Assembly (NCBI GenBank): GCA_963662675.2
Contig: CAXXHP010000001.1
Span: 310,001-374,000 of the forward strand
Direction of reading: 5' to 3'
Origin: G963662675 sp963662675
GTDB taxonomy: Bacteria > Bacteroidota > Bacteroidia > Bacteroidales > Prolixibacteraceae
DNA length: 64,000 nt
The translations under genes were made by a program, and so were the position numbers. Numbering within the stretch: position 1 is the first letter of the stretch; every line of letters begins with the position of its first letter. Positions 27,201 through 34,755 of the stretch are shown here, one piece after another. Below the pieces are notes generated by a model. That model made no database searches, was not told the origin of the DNA, and was given only the letters and a program-made list of their open reading frames with translations.

Positions 27201-28918
27201 CTTTCGCGATAGTTGTGATAGGCGGGCTTGCTTTAAGTACCTTACTTACTTTGATTTTTATTCCAACATTCTATTCAGGGTTGGAGAACTCAATTGAATG
27301 GTTCAAAAGCCTCGGTTGGAAACTTAAAACTTTCCAGTTGACACTTATGGTTCTGATTTTGGTTTACATTTTTACAAATGTTAGTGATTTAACCTGGCAG
27401 ATGGTTGATACGGTACTTGCTGTGGTATTGGTTCCTGGTTCAACTTGGTTTGTGCTAAATAGTTTGAAAAAGGCAGGAACACGATTGATTGATCCGGACG
27501 AACCTGTACGAATATCAATTCAGAATCTTGTAAAAATTTACGATCGTCCTTCTCGTTTTACAAGAGAATGGAACGGAGGCTTAAATATCCGGAAACGTGC
27601 AGGTCTTGAAAAAGAATTCCGCTCACTGAAGGAATTTGATCAGATGATATGGCAGATCCCGTTATTAGGTTTTCTAGTCTATTTTACGTTCTTCTATTTG
27701 GAAGAAACATTATGGATCTGTTTCATGATGATGGTTGTGTATCTCTATACAAAGTTGATTTGGGAACCTGTTTCCATCTATTGGAATAACCTTTATCAGG
27801 ATAAACAAAAAGGAATATACCGTTCTCTCTCAAAATATAGTAAGCTGTTTGTTTTCTGGTATTTGCCATTGATTGAGCTTGTAATACTTTATTATATAAC
27901 AGATTACATCGGACTGGTAATTGTTTATGCAGTACTTTGGTATCTTGGGTTGCTGATTTCGGTAACATCTAAAAGATTATACGAAGAGAATATCAATATC
28001 GGTCGTATTACCGGGCGCTTTGGGAGATTACGCAGAGGAACTTATCGATTGGTAAAACAAATACCGATTATCGGTAAACGTAGAGTGCCATTTAAAGCAC
28101 TAGACGGTGTGTCGTTTGAAATTGGTACTGGTATGTTCGGACTACTTGGTCCTAATGGTGCTGGTAAATCAACAATGATGCGTACAATCTGTGGTATTCT
28201 GGAGCAGAGTTACGGGAAAATATGGATCAATGGTATTGACACTCAGGAAAAACGAGAAGAACTTCAAGGGCTGATTGGTTATTTGCCTCAGGCTTTTGGA
28301 ATGTATGAAAATATGTCTGCATGGGATTATCTGGATTATCAGGGGATATTAAAAGGGCTGACGGACAAGACACTTCGTGAAGAACGTTTGGAGTATGTAT
28401 TGAAGTCAGTGCATATGTGGGATCGTAAAGATGATAAAATTGGTTCTTTCTCCGGTGGTATGAAGCAACGTATCGGAATCGGTCAGATTTTGTTGCACTT
28501 ACCGCGTATCCTTGTTGTTGATGAGCCAACTGCGGGTCTTGACCCTCGTGAACGTATCCGCTTCCGTAATCTTTTGGTAGAGTTAAGCCGTGATCGGATT
28601 GTGATTTTTTCAACTCACATTATTGAAGATATATCAAGCTCATGTAATCAAGTTGGAGTTGTCATTCGCGGTCGTGTGAAATACCATGGAGAACCAATAA
28701 GCATGGTAAATATTGCTGACGATTTGGTATGGCAGTATGATGTTCCAAAGGAAGATTTTGATAAGATGCCGAACAAGCAAATGGTTACCCACCATATGAA
28801 TGTTGGTGACAAGATCAGAGTTCGTATCCTTGCTAAGGAGCAACCAGCACCCGAAGCTGTTAAGATTAAACCGTTGTTGGAAGATGCTTATTTGTGTTTG
28901 ATTAAAGACCTGAAATAA
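24212..28918 (+). CDS. RND transporter fused to an ABC ATPase domain
   Basis: A 1568-residue continuous frame from GTG 24212. Residues 1-1030 are a full RND permease: TM1 near 10-28, TM4 motif GMLLDNSVVVLEN, TM10 VVNNGIILID, and a Gly-Met-rich porter loop near 642-658. Two extra helices follow (about 1041-1056, 1066-1084). Then comes ISIQNLVKIY (1101-1110), which looks like beta-1 and the A-loop Tyr of an ABC ATPase; a segment 1112-1292 with four helices (about 1147-1164, 1167-1184, 1212-1230, 1233-1251) and a basic stretch; then the remaining ATPase: Walker A 1313-1320, Q1360, signature SGGMKQR from 1414, Walker B D1437-E1438, H1469. Helix counts keep both ATPase parts in the cytoplasm. The next gene is an ABC-2 permease 5 bp away. 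Confidence 0.92.
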   Translation: MKFIIDRKTLISMLFIGLTLLGYVSYNQLSLELLPNVEQPFLYVQASVSQESDPEYIENEVVIPLEGAISSLEGIESLESSITSRSGMIVVYYLSDVDANLAYLKLQEKINEVEGSLPDGVNVSINRVNTSQMNSQFMSLQARGSDGTDRIRNLIDEEVVDDLENIDGIAGVTVYGGQEKSVEIVLDEQACDAYNITTATIRSLLSQNSVSRSYAGNLHERDKLYFVHVTAEYENVRDIENLVVADGPILLKDIAEISYGVKEVESYSRVNGLESVTIQLINDSQANQIDLSHSVEEMIVTLNDKLRSQDVELVIMENSAESMEENINQIIDLALIGGAMAVFVLWVFLKNVRIVAFIALGIPISVYIAFNFFYAYDITLNSLTLVGMALAVGMLLDNSVVVLENIYRLAGKGYDPDRAVTQGTSEVWRSIVAATLTTVTVFLPFVFSSNYLIEMLGMNVGVSIISTLIVSLFVALLFVPMAIHLILKRKKGNDIAFEKVSTDNRMVQIYLLLLKSCMRNPAGTIIGAVVVFFLMVFISVAMSTSSLTEVESDQITISVEMPSGTSLEKTDELVRQLEGKLDAVAEKEDVTASVQEEQATVSLSLVEDYEDIDDRTFAEIKSSITEMTRSLNRNVDFTISSSASTSSSGGMGGGMTGNFQALLGIGTDEESIIIKGEDFDVMKSVAEDLEYYIEDLDFIESVRTSVSSNQPEVHMIFDPLLMTDNDIDIQNVSSELNSFAREISTGVMYQDGLDEYEITIILGEGEDEDDARTMDDLKVVQVSDGGGGLHDLQDFTQLVYTEGTASIDRVNQEKQIEITYQMDSDAEESSELLEEYRLEIDELVASYSFPSGIATEVIHESDDLDEFYFLIFAAIILIFMIMASVFESVVTPFVLLFSIPLAAIGSLLALIITGNSLLSANTLIGFLILLGIVVNNGIILIDYANILRGRGYRRSRALMTAGLSRVRPILITAMTTIVAMIPLAMGDAEYVSVIGAPFAIVVIGGLALSTLLTLIFIPTFYSGLENSIEWFKSLGWKLKTFQLTLMVLILVYIFTNVSDLTWQMVDTVLAVVLVPGSTWFVLNSLKKAGTRLIDPDEPVRISIQNLVKIYDRPSRFTREWNGGLNIRKRAGLEKEFRSLKEFDQMIWQIPLLGFLVYFTFFYLEETLWICFMMMVVYLYTKLIWEPVSIYWNNLYQDKQKGIYRSLSKYSKLFVFWYLPLIELVILYYITDYIGLVIVYAVLWYLGLLISVTSKRLYEENINIGRITGRFGRLRRGTYRLVKQIPIIGKRRVPFKALDGVSFEIGTGMFGLLGPNGAGKSTMMRTICGILEQSYGKIWINGIDTQEKREELQGLIGYLPQAFGMYENMSAWDYLDYQGILKGLTDKTLREERLEYVLKSVHMWDRKDDKIGSFSGGMKQRIGIGQILLHLPRILVVDEPTAGLDPRERIRFRNLLVELSRDRIVIFSTHIIEDISSSCNQVGVVIRGRVKYHGEPISMVNIADDLVWQYDVPKEDFDKMPNKQMVTHHMNVGDKIRVRILAKEQPAPEAVKIKPLLEDAYLCLIKDLK

Positions 28919-28923
28919 AAATC

Positions 28924-29646
28924 ATGGAAAATAAAAAATTGAAATATAAAAATGCCATGCAGTTGACTCTTAAAATGATCAACTACAACTTCCGGGTGAT
29001 ATTTGCCGGTCGCTTTATCTGGTTCTTTATGGCAGCACTTGCGTTTTATGTCTTTATTGCCATTAACGCGGTTTATAATGGGGAAATTCCAGATGAAGAT
29101 TTTGTATACAGTACAATTTTATTCCCTGCGATACTTCTCATCTTTTATCCGACAAGTTTTGGCATTCAAAATGATGCTGATGCCGGAATTTTGGAGATTC
29201 TTTTCGGAATACCAGATTACAGATATAAGGTTTGGGTGTTCCGGCTAATTATGGTGTTTATAATTGTTTTTTTATTGCTGTTAGTATTTGCCGAATTAAG
29301 CAACATCTTTCTAATAAAGATAGGCTTGTTTGAAATGGCATATCAGGTAATGTATCCTGTGTTTTTTATCGGTTGTTTGGGTTTTATGTTTTCAACAATA
29401 ATAAAGAATGGTAACGGAACTGCAGTAGTAATGATTATTCTGGGTGCAGCTGCTTTTATTATGTCCAGTTTATTGGAGGAAACCATGTGGGATATCTTTC
29501 TTAATCCATTTAATGCCCCGGATGATATGAATGAAATGATTTGGGAATCAATTACCTTGAACAATCGGGTATTCTTGGTTGTGGGAGGGATTGTTGCTTC
29601 TTTGTATGGATTGTTTAATATGCAGAAAAGGGAGAAGTTCATCTAA
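28924..29646 (+). CDS. ABC-2-type permease subunit
   Basis: A 240-residue membrane protein with six predicted helices (about 25-50, 60-80, 100-126, 137-160, 165-187, 210-232), as in a half-size ABC-2 permease. It starts 5 bp after the RND-ABC fusion, so the fused ATPase domain is its likely energy source. It has no large periplasmic domain, unlike the first permease of the operon. It is the last gene; a strong terminator follows at 29775-29822. Confidence 0.88.
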   Translation: MENKKLKYKNAMQLTLKMINYNFRVIFAGRFIWFFMAALAFYVFIAINAVYNGEIPDEDFVYSTILFPAILLIFYPTSFGIQNDADAGILEILFGIPDYRYKVWVFRLIMVFIIVFLLLLVFAELSNIFLIKIGLFEMAYQVMYPVFFIGCLGFMFSTIIKNGNGTAVVMIILGAAAFIMSSLLEETMWDIFLNPFNAPDDMNEMIWESITLNNRVFLVVGGIVASLYGLFNMQKREKFI

Positions 29647-29774
29647 AATTGAACGCTTAATCATATTGGGAATTAGTAAAAATCAGATGGAATTATGCTA
29701 TAATTTAGAGAATTGACAGTATTGCTCAAGATTTAGTTTAGTAAAATCTAACAGGTTTTTACAATTGATTGGGA

Positions 29775-29822
29775 AAATAGTCTGTACATTAATTGTGCAG
29801 ACTATTTCTTTTTTCCTTTTTT
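29775..29822 (+). terminator. terminator of the export operon
   Basis: A perfect 10-bp stem, AAATAGTCTG (29775-29784) with CAGACTATTT (29798-29807), a 13-nt loop, then a long T-rich run to 29822. It lies 128 bp after the last operon gene and 25 bp before plsC. Confidence 0.88.
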
Positions 29823-29847
29823 TGTAATCTGATTATCGTGATTTATT

Positions 29848-30591
29848 ATGAAAAAGATTTTAGGATATTTATTATCACCTTTTGCCTTATTTGTTTTTGG
29901 CTTTTCATTGCTCGTATTTCATCCCATTCAGATTGTTTGTCGCAAAATTGGAGGGTATCCCCTGCGTAAAAAAGCAGTTGATATCTTAAACTTTTTTTTG
30001 GTTTACAGTCTGGTTCTTGTTGGGGCTCGAATACGATTTCGAGGCTTTGAATTATTGCCGGAGGGGCGCCCATTAATCATTGTCTCAAATCATCAGAGCA
30101 CATTCGATATTCCACCGATTGTTTTAGGGTTTCGAAAATATCACCCAAAATTTGTTTCAAAAATTGAGTTGGGGAAAGGCATTCCTAGTATTTCATACAA
30201 TTTACGTCATGGAGGTTCAGCGTTGATTGACAGAAAGAATGGGCGGCAATCAATCATTGAAATTTCAAAATTGGGAAAGCATATAGAGAAGGAAAAGTAT
30301 TGTGCCAGCATTTTTCCTGAGGGAACCAGAAGTAAAGATGGTCAGGTAAATCATTTTCAACATGCCGGTATTGCTTCATTATTACGCTCTGCACCATCTG
30401 CCTTAATTGTTCCATTTGTGATTGACGGAAACAGCCAATTGATTTCTAAAGGATATTACCCACTTCAGTTTGGCACAAGATTAACTTATACTGTTTTGCC
30501 AGCCATTGACCCTGCAGGGCGCGACCTGAAAGAATTGACTGCAGAAATTGAGCAGAAAATTAAAAAGGAACTGGGGCAATCAAGTTCCTAA
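29848..30591 (+). CDS. plsC: 1-acyl-sn-glycerol-3-phosphate acyltransferase
   Basis: A 247-residue membrane-associated acyltransferase converting lysophosphatidic acid to phosphatidic acid in phospholipid synthesis. It has N-terminal hydrophobic helices (about 5-25 and 48-65), the catalytic NHxxxxD motif as NHQSTFD, and the FPEGTRSKDG glycerophosphate-binding motif. It is a single gene after the operon terminator and converges on aroA with a 27-bp gap. Confidence 0.93.
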   Translation: MKKILGYLLSPFALFVFGFSLLVFHPIQIVCRKIGGYPLRKKAVDILNFFLVYSLVLVGARIRFRGFELLPEGRPLIIVSNHQSTFDIPPIVLGFRKYHPKFVSKIELGKGIPSISYNLRHGGSALIDRKNGRQSIIEISKLGKHIEKEKYCASIFPEGTRSKDGQVNHFQHAGIASLLRSAPSALIVPFVIDGNSQLISKGYYPLQFGTRLTYTVLPAIDPAGRDLKELTAEIEQKIKKELGQSSS

Positions 30592-30618
30592 TTGAACCTT
30601 TCGCTTTTTATTGATAAA

Positions 30619-31851
30619 TTATGCAATTTCACTTACTTCAAAACCAACCTCTTTTAAATCTTCATAGTAGTTAGGGTACGACTTTGTAATCACCATTGGA
30701 TCATCAATTTCGACATTTTGCAAAAGGGCAACTGGAGCAAAGGCCAGAGCCATGCGATGGTCATGATAGGTAGATATACAAGGGACTGATGCTCTATCAA
30801 GTGGGAATGTTCCATCCCATTGCAATTCTCCATGTTGAGGTTCTGCGATTTGAGCCCCAAATTTCGCCAACTCATTTTGTAGAGCAGCAATGCGGTCTGT
30901 TTCTTTTATCTTCAATGTTTCCAGTCCTGTAAAATGGAAAGGCACTTTCTTAAGTACACACAAAACGGCCATGGTTTGGGCAACATCCGGATTTTCAATA
31001 AAGTTAAGCTGTAGATGTTTGGGATGAATTTCCTTCGCTTTTTTAATGATAATGCCGCCATCAGTGAGTTGGCTTTCAATTCCAAATAGTTTAAACCAAG
31101 GAGCAATGGCACAATCCCCTTGTAAACTCATTAGTTGCAGGTTTTTAAGTGCAACTTCACCTTTATCTGCCAGTGCCAATAGCTGGTACCAGTACGATGC
31201 ACCCGACCAGTCTGCTTCAACTGTAAATTGTCGGGGTATGTAGGCTTGCTCCTCGATGCGTATTTCGCTCTCTGTCCAAGTGGATTGAACACCAAATTGC
31301 TGCATCAGTTTTAGAGTCAGTTCAATATATGATCGGGAAGTAATTTTATTTTTCAAGCGCAGGGTCAATCCATCCTCTAGAGTGGGGGCGATCATGAGCA
31401 AGGCCGAAATATACTGACTGCTAATACTGCCATCCAGCTCAAGAACTTTTCCTTTTAAGTGTGAACCGAAAATTTTTAATGGAGGAAACCCCTCTTTTTC
31501 TGCATATTCAATTTTTGCTCCGAGTTCGTTCAGTGCATCTACGAGGATTTTGATTGGTCGTTGCTTCATTCTTGCCGATCCGGTGATGGTCCATTGTCCA
31601 ACTATTTGCGACAGAAAAGCAGTTAGAAAGCGCATGGCAGTGCCTGCATGTCCAATATCAAAATGGTTGGTATTGGAGTTTAGTACCTGCTGCATAACCT
31701 TGGTGTCATCACTGTCTGATAGGTTTTGTATTTCGTATGGGCTATAGCTTAGTGAATTGATAATTAGTGCTCGATTAGCAATGCTTTTTGATGATGGTAG
31801 ATTGATTGAACCCTTAATGGTTTTATCTGATTTGGAGAGATGGAATTTCAT
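30619..31851 (-). CDS. aroA: 3-phosphoshikimate 1-carboxyvinyltransferase (EPSP synthase)
   Basis: A 410-residue shikimate-pathway enzyme joining PEP to shikimate-3-phosphate. Conserved sites are LPSSKSIANRALI near the N terminus, HAGTAMRFLTAFL (PEP-binding loop), the SSQYISALLMIAP segment, and near the C terminus KETDRIAAL and YHDHRMALAFAP. It is a little shorter than the E. coli enzyme. It follows aroB by 22 bp, so both are probably transcribed together. Confidence 0.97.
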   Translation of the reverse strand: MKFHLSKSDKTIKGSINLPSSKSIANRALIINSLSYSPYEIQNLSDSDDTKVMQQVLNSNTNHFDIGHAGTAMRFLTAFLSQIVGQWTITGSARMKQRPIKILVDALNELGAKIEYAEKEGFPPLKIFGSHLKGKVLELDGSISSQYISALLMIAPTLEDGLTLRLKNKITSRSYIELTLKLMQQFGVQSTWTESEIRIEEQAYIPRQFTVEADWSGASYWYQLLALADKGEVALKNLQLMSLQGDCAIAPWFKLFGIESQLTDGGIIIKKAKEIHPKHLQLNFIENPDVAQTMAVLCVLKKVPFHFTGLETLKIKETDRIAALQNELAKFGAQIAEPQHGELQWDGTFPLDRASVPCISTYHDHRMALAFAPVALLQNVEIDDPMVITKSYPNYYEDLKEVGFEVSEIA

Positions 31852-31873
31852 AATTTGGTATTAGTGTCAAAAT

Positions 31874-32944
31874 TTAGACATTCAAATTTTTGTAAAAATT
31901 GAGGGATTCAAGTATTAGTTCTTTCGAGCAATCCTGATTGATTTCCACCTGTCCTATTTCTGATATCAGTGTGAAGTTAATGCGGTTACCCTCATTCTTT
32001 TTGTCGTGGGTCATCAACTCATATAGCGCATTGTAATCTTTTGATTCAATCTCGAATTTACCATACCTCGCTATCAACCAGTTTGAGATTAATTCCAGTT
32101 CCTGAGCATTAAAACTACATCGTTTCGAGGAAAGGTACAATTCAACAATCATTCCGTAAACAACAGCATGACCGTGTAGTATTGGCCGGTTTTTGTAGAG
32201 AGCGAAGCTTTCAAATGCATGACCCACTGTGTGTCCAAAGTTTAAGGCTTTACGGATGTTTTGCTCGGTTAGGTCGTTTTGAACATGCCAATCTTTCACT
32301 GCAACCGAATGTGCAATTATCTCCTGAAGAGCCTCGTAGTTAATATTGTCAAGGTCATATTCTTGTAGTTCCTGCCAATGTTCCGGATTCTTAATAAAAC
32401 CGTGTTTTATCATCTCTGAATATCCGGAGAGGAAATTGTCTTTGTCAATGGTTTTTAGAAAATTGGTGTTGATGATTACCATTTTGGGCTCATTAAATAC
32501 CCCAATTTCATTCTTTAATCCATTAAAGTTTATACCTGTCTTTCCGCCAAGCGAGGCATCAACCTGCGCCAATAAGGTGGTTGGGATGTTCACGAAATCA
32601 ATCCCTCTTTTAAAAGTTGATGCGGCAAATCCACCTAGATCTGTCAACATGCCACCTCCAATATTTATAAGTAGGGATTTTCGGTCGGCTCCTTCTTTCG
32701 ATAGCACTTCCCATACTTTCTCAACTGAGCGAATTGACTTGTTTGTTTCTCCACCATCAATCACAATCTTGCGAATCTTGTTCTTCACAATTAGTGGTTC
32801 AATTAGCGGGAGGCACAATTTGTCAGGAATGACCTCCGTCAGCAGGAATACCTTCCCGGCAGGGTAACGATTAATGATTTCCTCGAGTTCTGTCTCAACC
32901 TGTTGGGAAAAGATAATATTTGAATGTATTTTTGATGGAGCCAT
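31874..32944 (-). CDS. aroB: 3-dehydroquinate synthase
   Basis: A 356-residue NAD-dependent enzyme of the shikimate pathway converting DAHP to 3-dehydroquinate. The core GGGMLTDLGGFAASTFKRG, then IPTTLLAQVDASLGGKTGIN, and the zinc-ligand region NFGHTVGHAFE are canonical. The start at 32944 is preferred: the frame extends 25 residues further to 33019, but a -7 element at 32966-32973 would then lie inside the gene and the extension is not family-like. First gene of an aroB-aroA unit. Confidence 0.95.
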   Translation of the reverse strand: MAPSKIHSNIIFSQQVETELEEIINRYPAGKVFLLTEVIPDKLCLPLIEPLIVKNKIRKIVIDGGETNKSIRSVEKVWEVLSKEGADRKSLLINIGGGMLTDLGGFAASTFKRGIDFVNIPTTLLAQVDASLGGKTGINFNGLKNEIGVFNEPKMVIINTNFLKTIDKDNFLSGYSEMIKHGFIKNPEHWQELQEYDLDNINYEALQEIIAHSVAVKDWHVQNDLTEQNIRKALNFGHTVGHAFESFALYKNRPILHGHAVVYGMIVELYLSSKRCSFNAQELELISNWLIARYGKFEIESKDYNALYELMTHDKKNEGNRINFTLISEIGQVEINQDCSKELILESLNFYKNLNV

Positions 32945-32965
32945 GTTATCCGTTTTTAGTATTGG

Positions 32966-32973
32966 CAAAGTTA
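32966..32973 (-). promoter_or_regulatory. -7 element of aroB-aroA
   Basis: Minus-strand TAACTTTG, an exact TAnnTTTG match ending 21 nt before the aroB ATG at 32944. The -33 position is weak. It supports the shorter aroB start. Confidence 0.5.
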
Positions 32974-33043
32974 AAATATTTTTAGAAGTCCTATAAAGAT
33001 AGAAGGAGTTCCGGTTCATATAATTACGATTTAATAGTCTACT

Positions 33044-33499
33044 ATGGAAATTTCAAACAAAAAACGAACAGATAAAATCAAACGTAATTTTAACCTAAGT
33101 GTCGTTTTTTTGTTAGTCTTGGCATTAATTTTCGTTTGGAGAGAAAATGATATCGGTGCGATTATCACAGGTGCCTTTCTAATGCTTCTGGTTGTTGTGT
33201 CTCAATTTATTCAGGTGAATTACGTGTATTACAGCTCCGATGGCAAAAAAATATTGATCCGTTACTATCCTGTCATCGCTTTTTTTGGTAAAGAATACAA
33301 TTCAATTGAGTTTGATAAAAAACTACTGTATTATGCCAAAGTAAAAAAGATTTCGGCCTTTTCTGATTTGTATTTATCCATAAAAACGGCCAAGGGAATT
33401 GCTGAATTCCCTGAGGTTAGCTTAATGGGGCTCTCAAAGTCAGAGATACAGTCTATTCAAAATGATCTTAACAAACTAATCAATACATCCATTTTGTAG
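33044..33499 (+). CDS. small two-helix membrane protein of unknown function
   Basis: A 151-residue protein, not recognised. It has a basic N terminus, two adjacent hydrophobic helices (about 18-33 and 38-60), and a cytoplasmic C-terminal half of beta-rich character (about 65-130, YVYYSSDGKKILIRYYPV) ending in a helix (about 128-148). This plan resembles bacterial PH-like domain proteins anchored by a helical hairpin, but that is only a structural guess. It is divergent from aroB and 46 bp upstream of dprA, with which it may be co-transcribed. Confidence 0.7.
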   Translation: MEISNKKRTDKIKRNFNLSVVFLLVLALIFVWRENDIGAIITGAFLMLLVVVSQFIQVNYVYYSSDGKKILIRYYPVIAFFGKEYNSIEFDKKLLYYAKVKKISAFSDLYLSIKTAKGIAEFPEVSLMGLSKSEIQSIQNDLNKLINTSIL

Positions 33500-33545
33500 T
33501 TGTGTATTATAGAGGAAAGATTTAAATTTATCATAAAACTTTCCG

Positions 33546-34652
33546 ATGAGTTACTCCGAAGATCTTAAATTTTACATTGCTCTGTCCTTGATTCCCGGCA
33601 TTGGTCCGGTAAGTGCCAAAAATCTGATTGCATATTTAGGAAATGTTGAAGCGATTTTTCAGGCAAATGAAAAATCCTTGATGAAAGTACCCGGTATTGG
33701 AAGTATAACTGCTAAAAGCATTCTTTCTCAAGATTTTTTGGGACGGGCTGATGTTGAAATTGCTTTCATGGAAAAGAATAATATACACAGCTCATTTTAT
33801 TTAGATGATGATTATCCTTTTCGATTAAAAAGATGCATTGATGCCCCCTTAGTTCTCTTTTCAAAAGGTCATGTCAATTTTAATACTGAAAAAGTTGTTG
33901 CAGTAGTGGGTACCCGAAATGCCTCTGAATACGGGCGAAAATTTTGTGATGACTTAATTTCAGAAATGGCAAAGCGTCGTGGCTACTGCGTGGTAAGCGG
34001 CTTGGCTTACGGAATTGATATTGCAACACATAAAGCGTGTGTGAAATATAGCGTACCAACTATTGGTGTTTTTGCACATGGTTTAGATCAAGTTTACCCT
34101 TCATTGCATAAACCTGTGGCCGAAAAAATGTTGGGTAATGGTGGTGTGGTTAGTGATTTCTTGAGCGAGACCAATATTGACCGTAATAATTTTTTACGAC
34201 GTAATCGTATAATTGCAGGTTTGGCAGATGCAACAATCATTGTAGAGTCGGCAGAAAAAGGAGGCTCTTTGGTTACAGCTGATATTGCGAGTTCGTATAA
34301 TCGTGATGTTTTTGCTCTTCCGGGAAGACGTTCAGACATGTACTCGCGTGGCTGCAACAGGCTGATCAAGGATAATAAAGCTTCAATTATTGAATCGTTA
34401 GATGATTTAGAATATAATATGTCTTGGCAGCCAGATGTTGATAAACCTCATAAAATACAACGGCAACTTTTTGTTGAATTTAATGCGGAGGAGCAAAAAA
34501 TTGTGGATGCACTTGACTCTGATTCCATCTATATTGACCAATTGTGCCAAACTGTTGGATTACCGATAGGGAAAGTTTCTGCTTTGTTGCTAGGACTAGA
34601 GTTTAACGGGGTGGTGGCAAGCATGCCCGGTAAAATGTATAAGTTAAATTGA
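33546..34652 (+). CDS. dprA: DNA-processing protein DprA
   Basis: A 368-residue protein that loads RecA on incoming single-stranded DNA during transformation. The N-terminal helix-hairpin-helix region has GIGPVSAKNL and VPGIGSITAKSI. The central Rossmann-like domain (about 85-300) has VVGTRNASEYG, SGLAYGIDIATHKAC and the RRNRIIAGLAD and EKGGSLVTA blocks. A C-terminal winged-helix (about 310-368) is present. Full length, so it is probably functional, though no other competence gene is in the window. Confidence 0.96.
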   Translation: MSYSEDLKFYIALSLIPGIGPVSAKNLIAYLGNVEAIFQANEKSLMKVPGIGSITAKSILSQDFLGRADVEIAFMEKNNIHSSFYLDDDYPFRLKRCIDAPLVLFSKGHVNFNTEKVVAVVGTRNASEYGRKFCDDLISEMAKRRGYCVVSGLAYGIDIATHKACVKYSVPTIGVFAHGLDQVYPSLHKPVAEKMLGNGGVVSDFLSETNIDRNNFLRRNRIIAGLADATIIVESAEKGGSLVTADIASSYNRDVFALPGRRSDMYSRGCNRLIKDNKASIIESLDDLEYNMSWQPDVDKPHKIQRQLFVEFNAEEQKIVDALDSDSIYIDQLCQTVGLPIGKVSALLLGLEFNGVVASMPGKMYKLN

Positions 34653-34720
34653 TTTCAATAGTAGATGGTTATAACCTTTTAGGGTCTTATCGATTGCTTT
34701 TCACCCGAACAAAAGCAGAC

Positions 34721-34750
34721 TTGCCATCTCGAAATTTGAATGTATCTTTG
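34721..34750 (+). promoter_or_regulatory. promoter of the DEAD-box helicase gene, adjoining the start codon
   Basis: TTG at 34721-34723, an exact 19-nt spacer and TATCTTTG at 34743-34750, ending only 5 nt before the ATG at 34756. The transcript would start at or within a few bases of the start codon. Confidence 0.65.
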
Positions 34751-34755
34751 CCGCC

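Noticed and set aside
24212..28918. That the RND-ABC fusion is an assembly error or lost stop
   Set aside because: The frame is open throughout, the linker has regular membrane helices, topology is consistent, and the ATPase start strand lies before the inserted helices, which a simple joining of two complete genes would not give. Raw reads would still settle it.
31610..31680. Possible glyphosate-tolerance change in AroA (Phe instead of Pro in the AGTAMR loop)
   Set aside because: As far as I recall this variant is common in Bacteroidota AroA, so it is not a special feature of this strain.
32346..32867. 173-codon open frame on the plus strand opposite aroB
   Set aside because: It lies inside the conserved aroB gene and its translation has no recognisable features.
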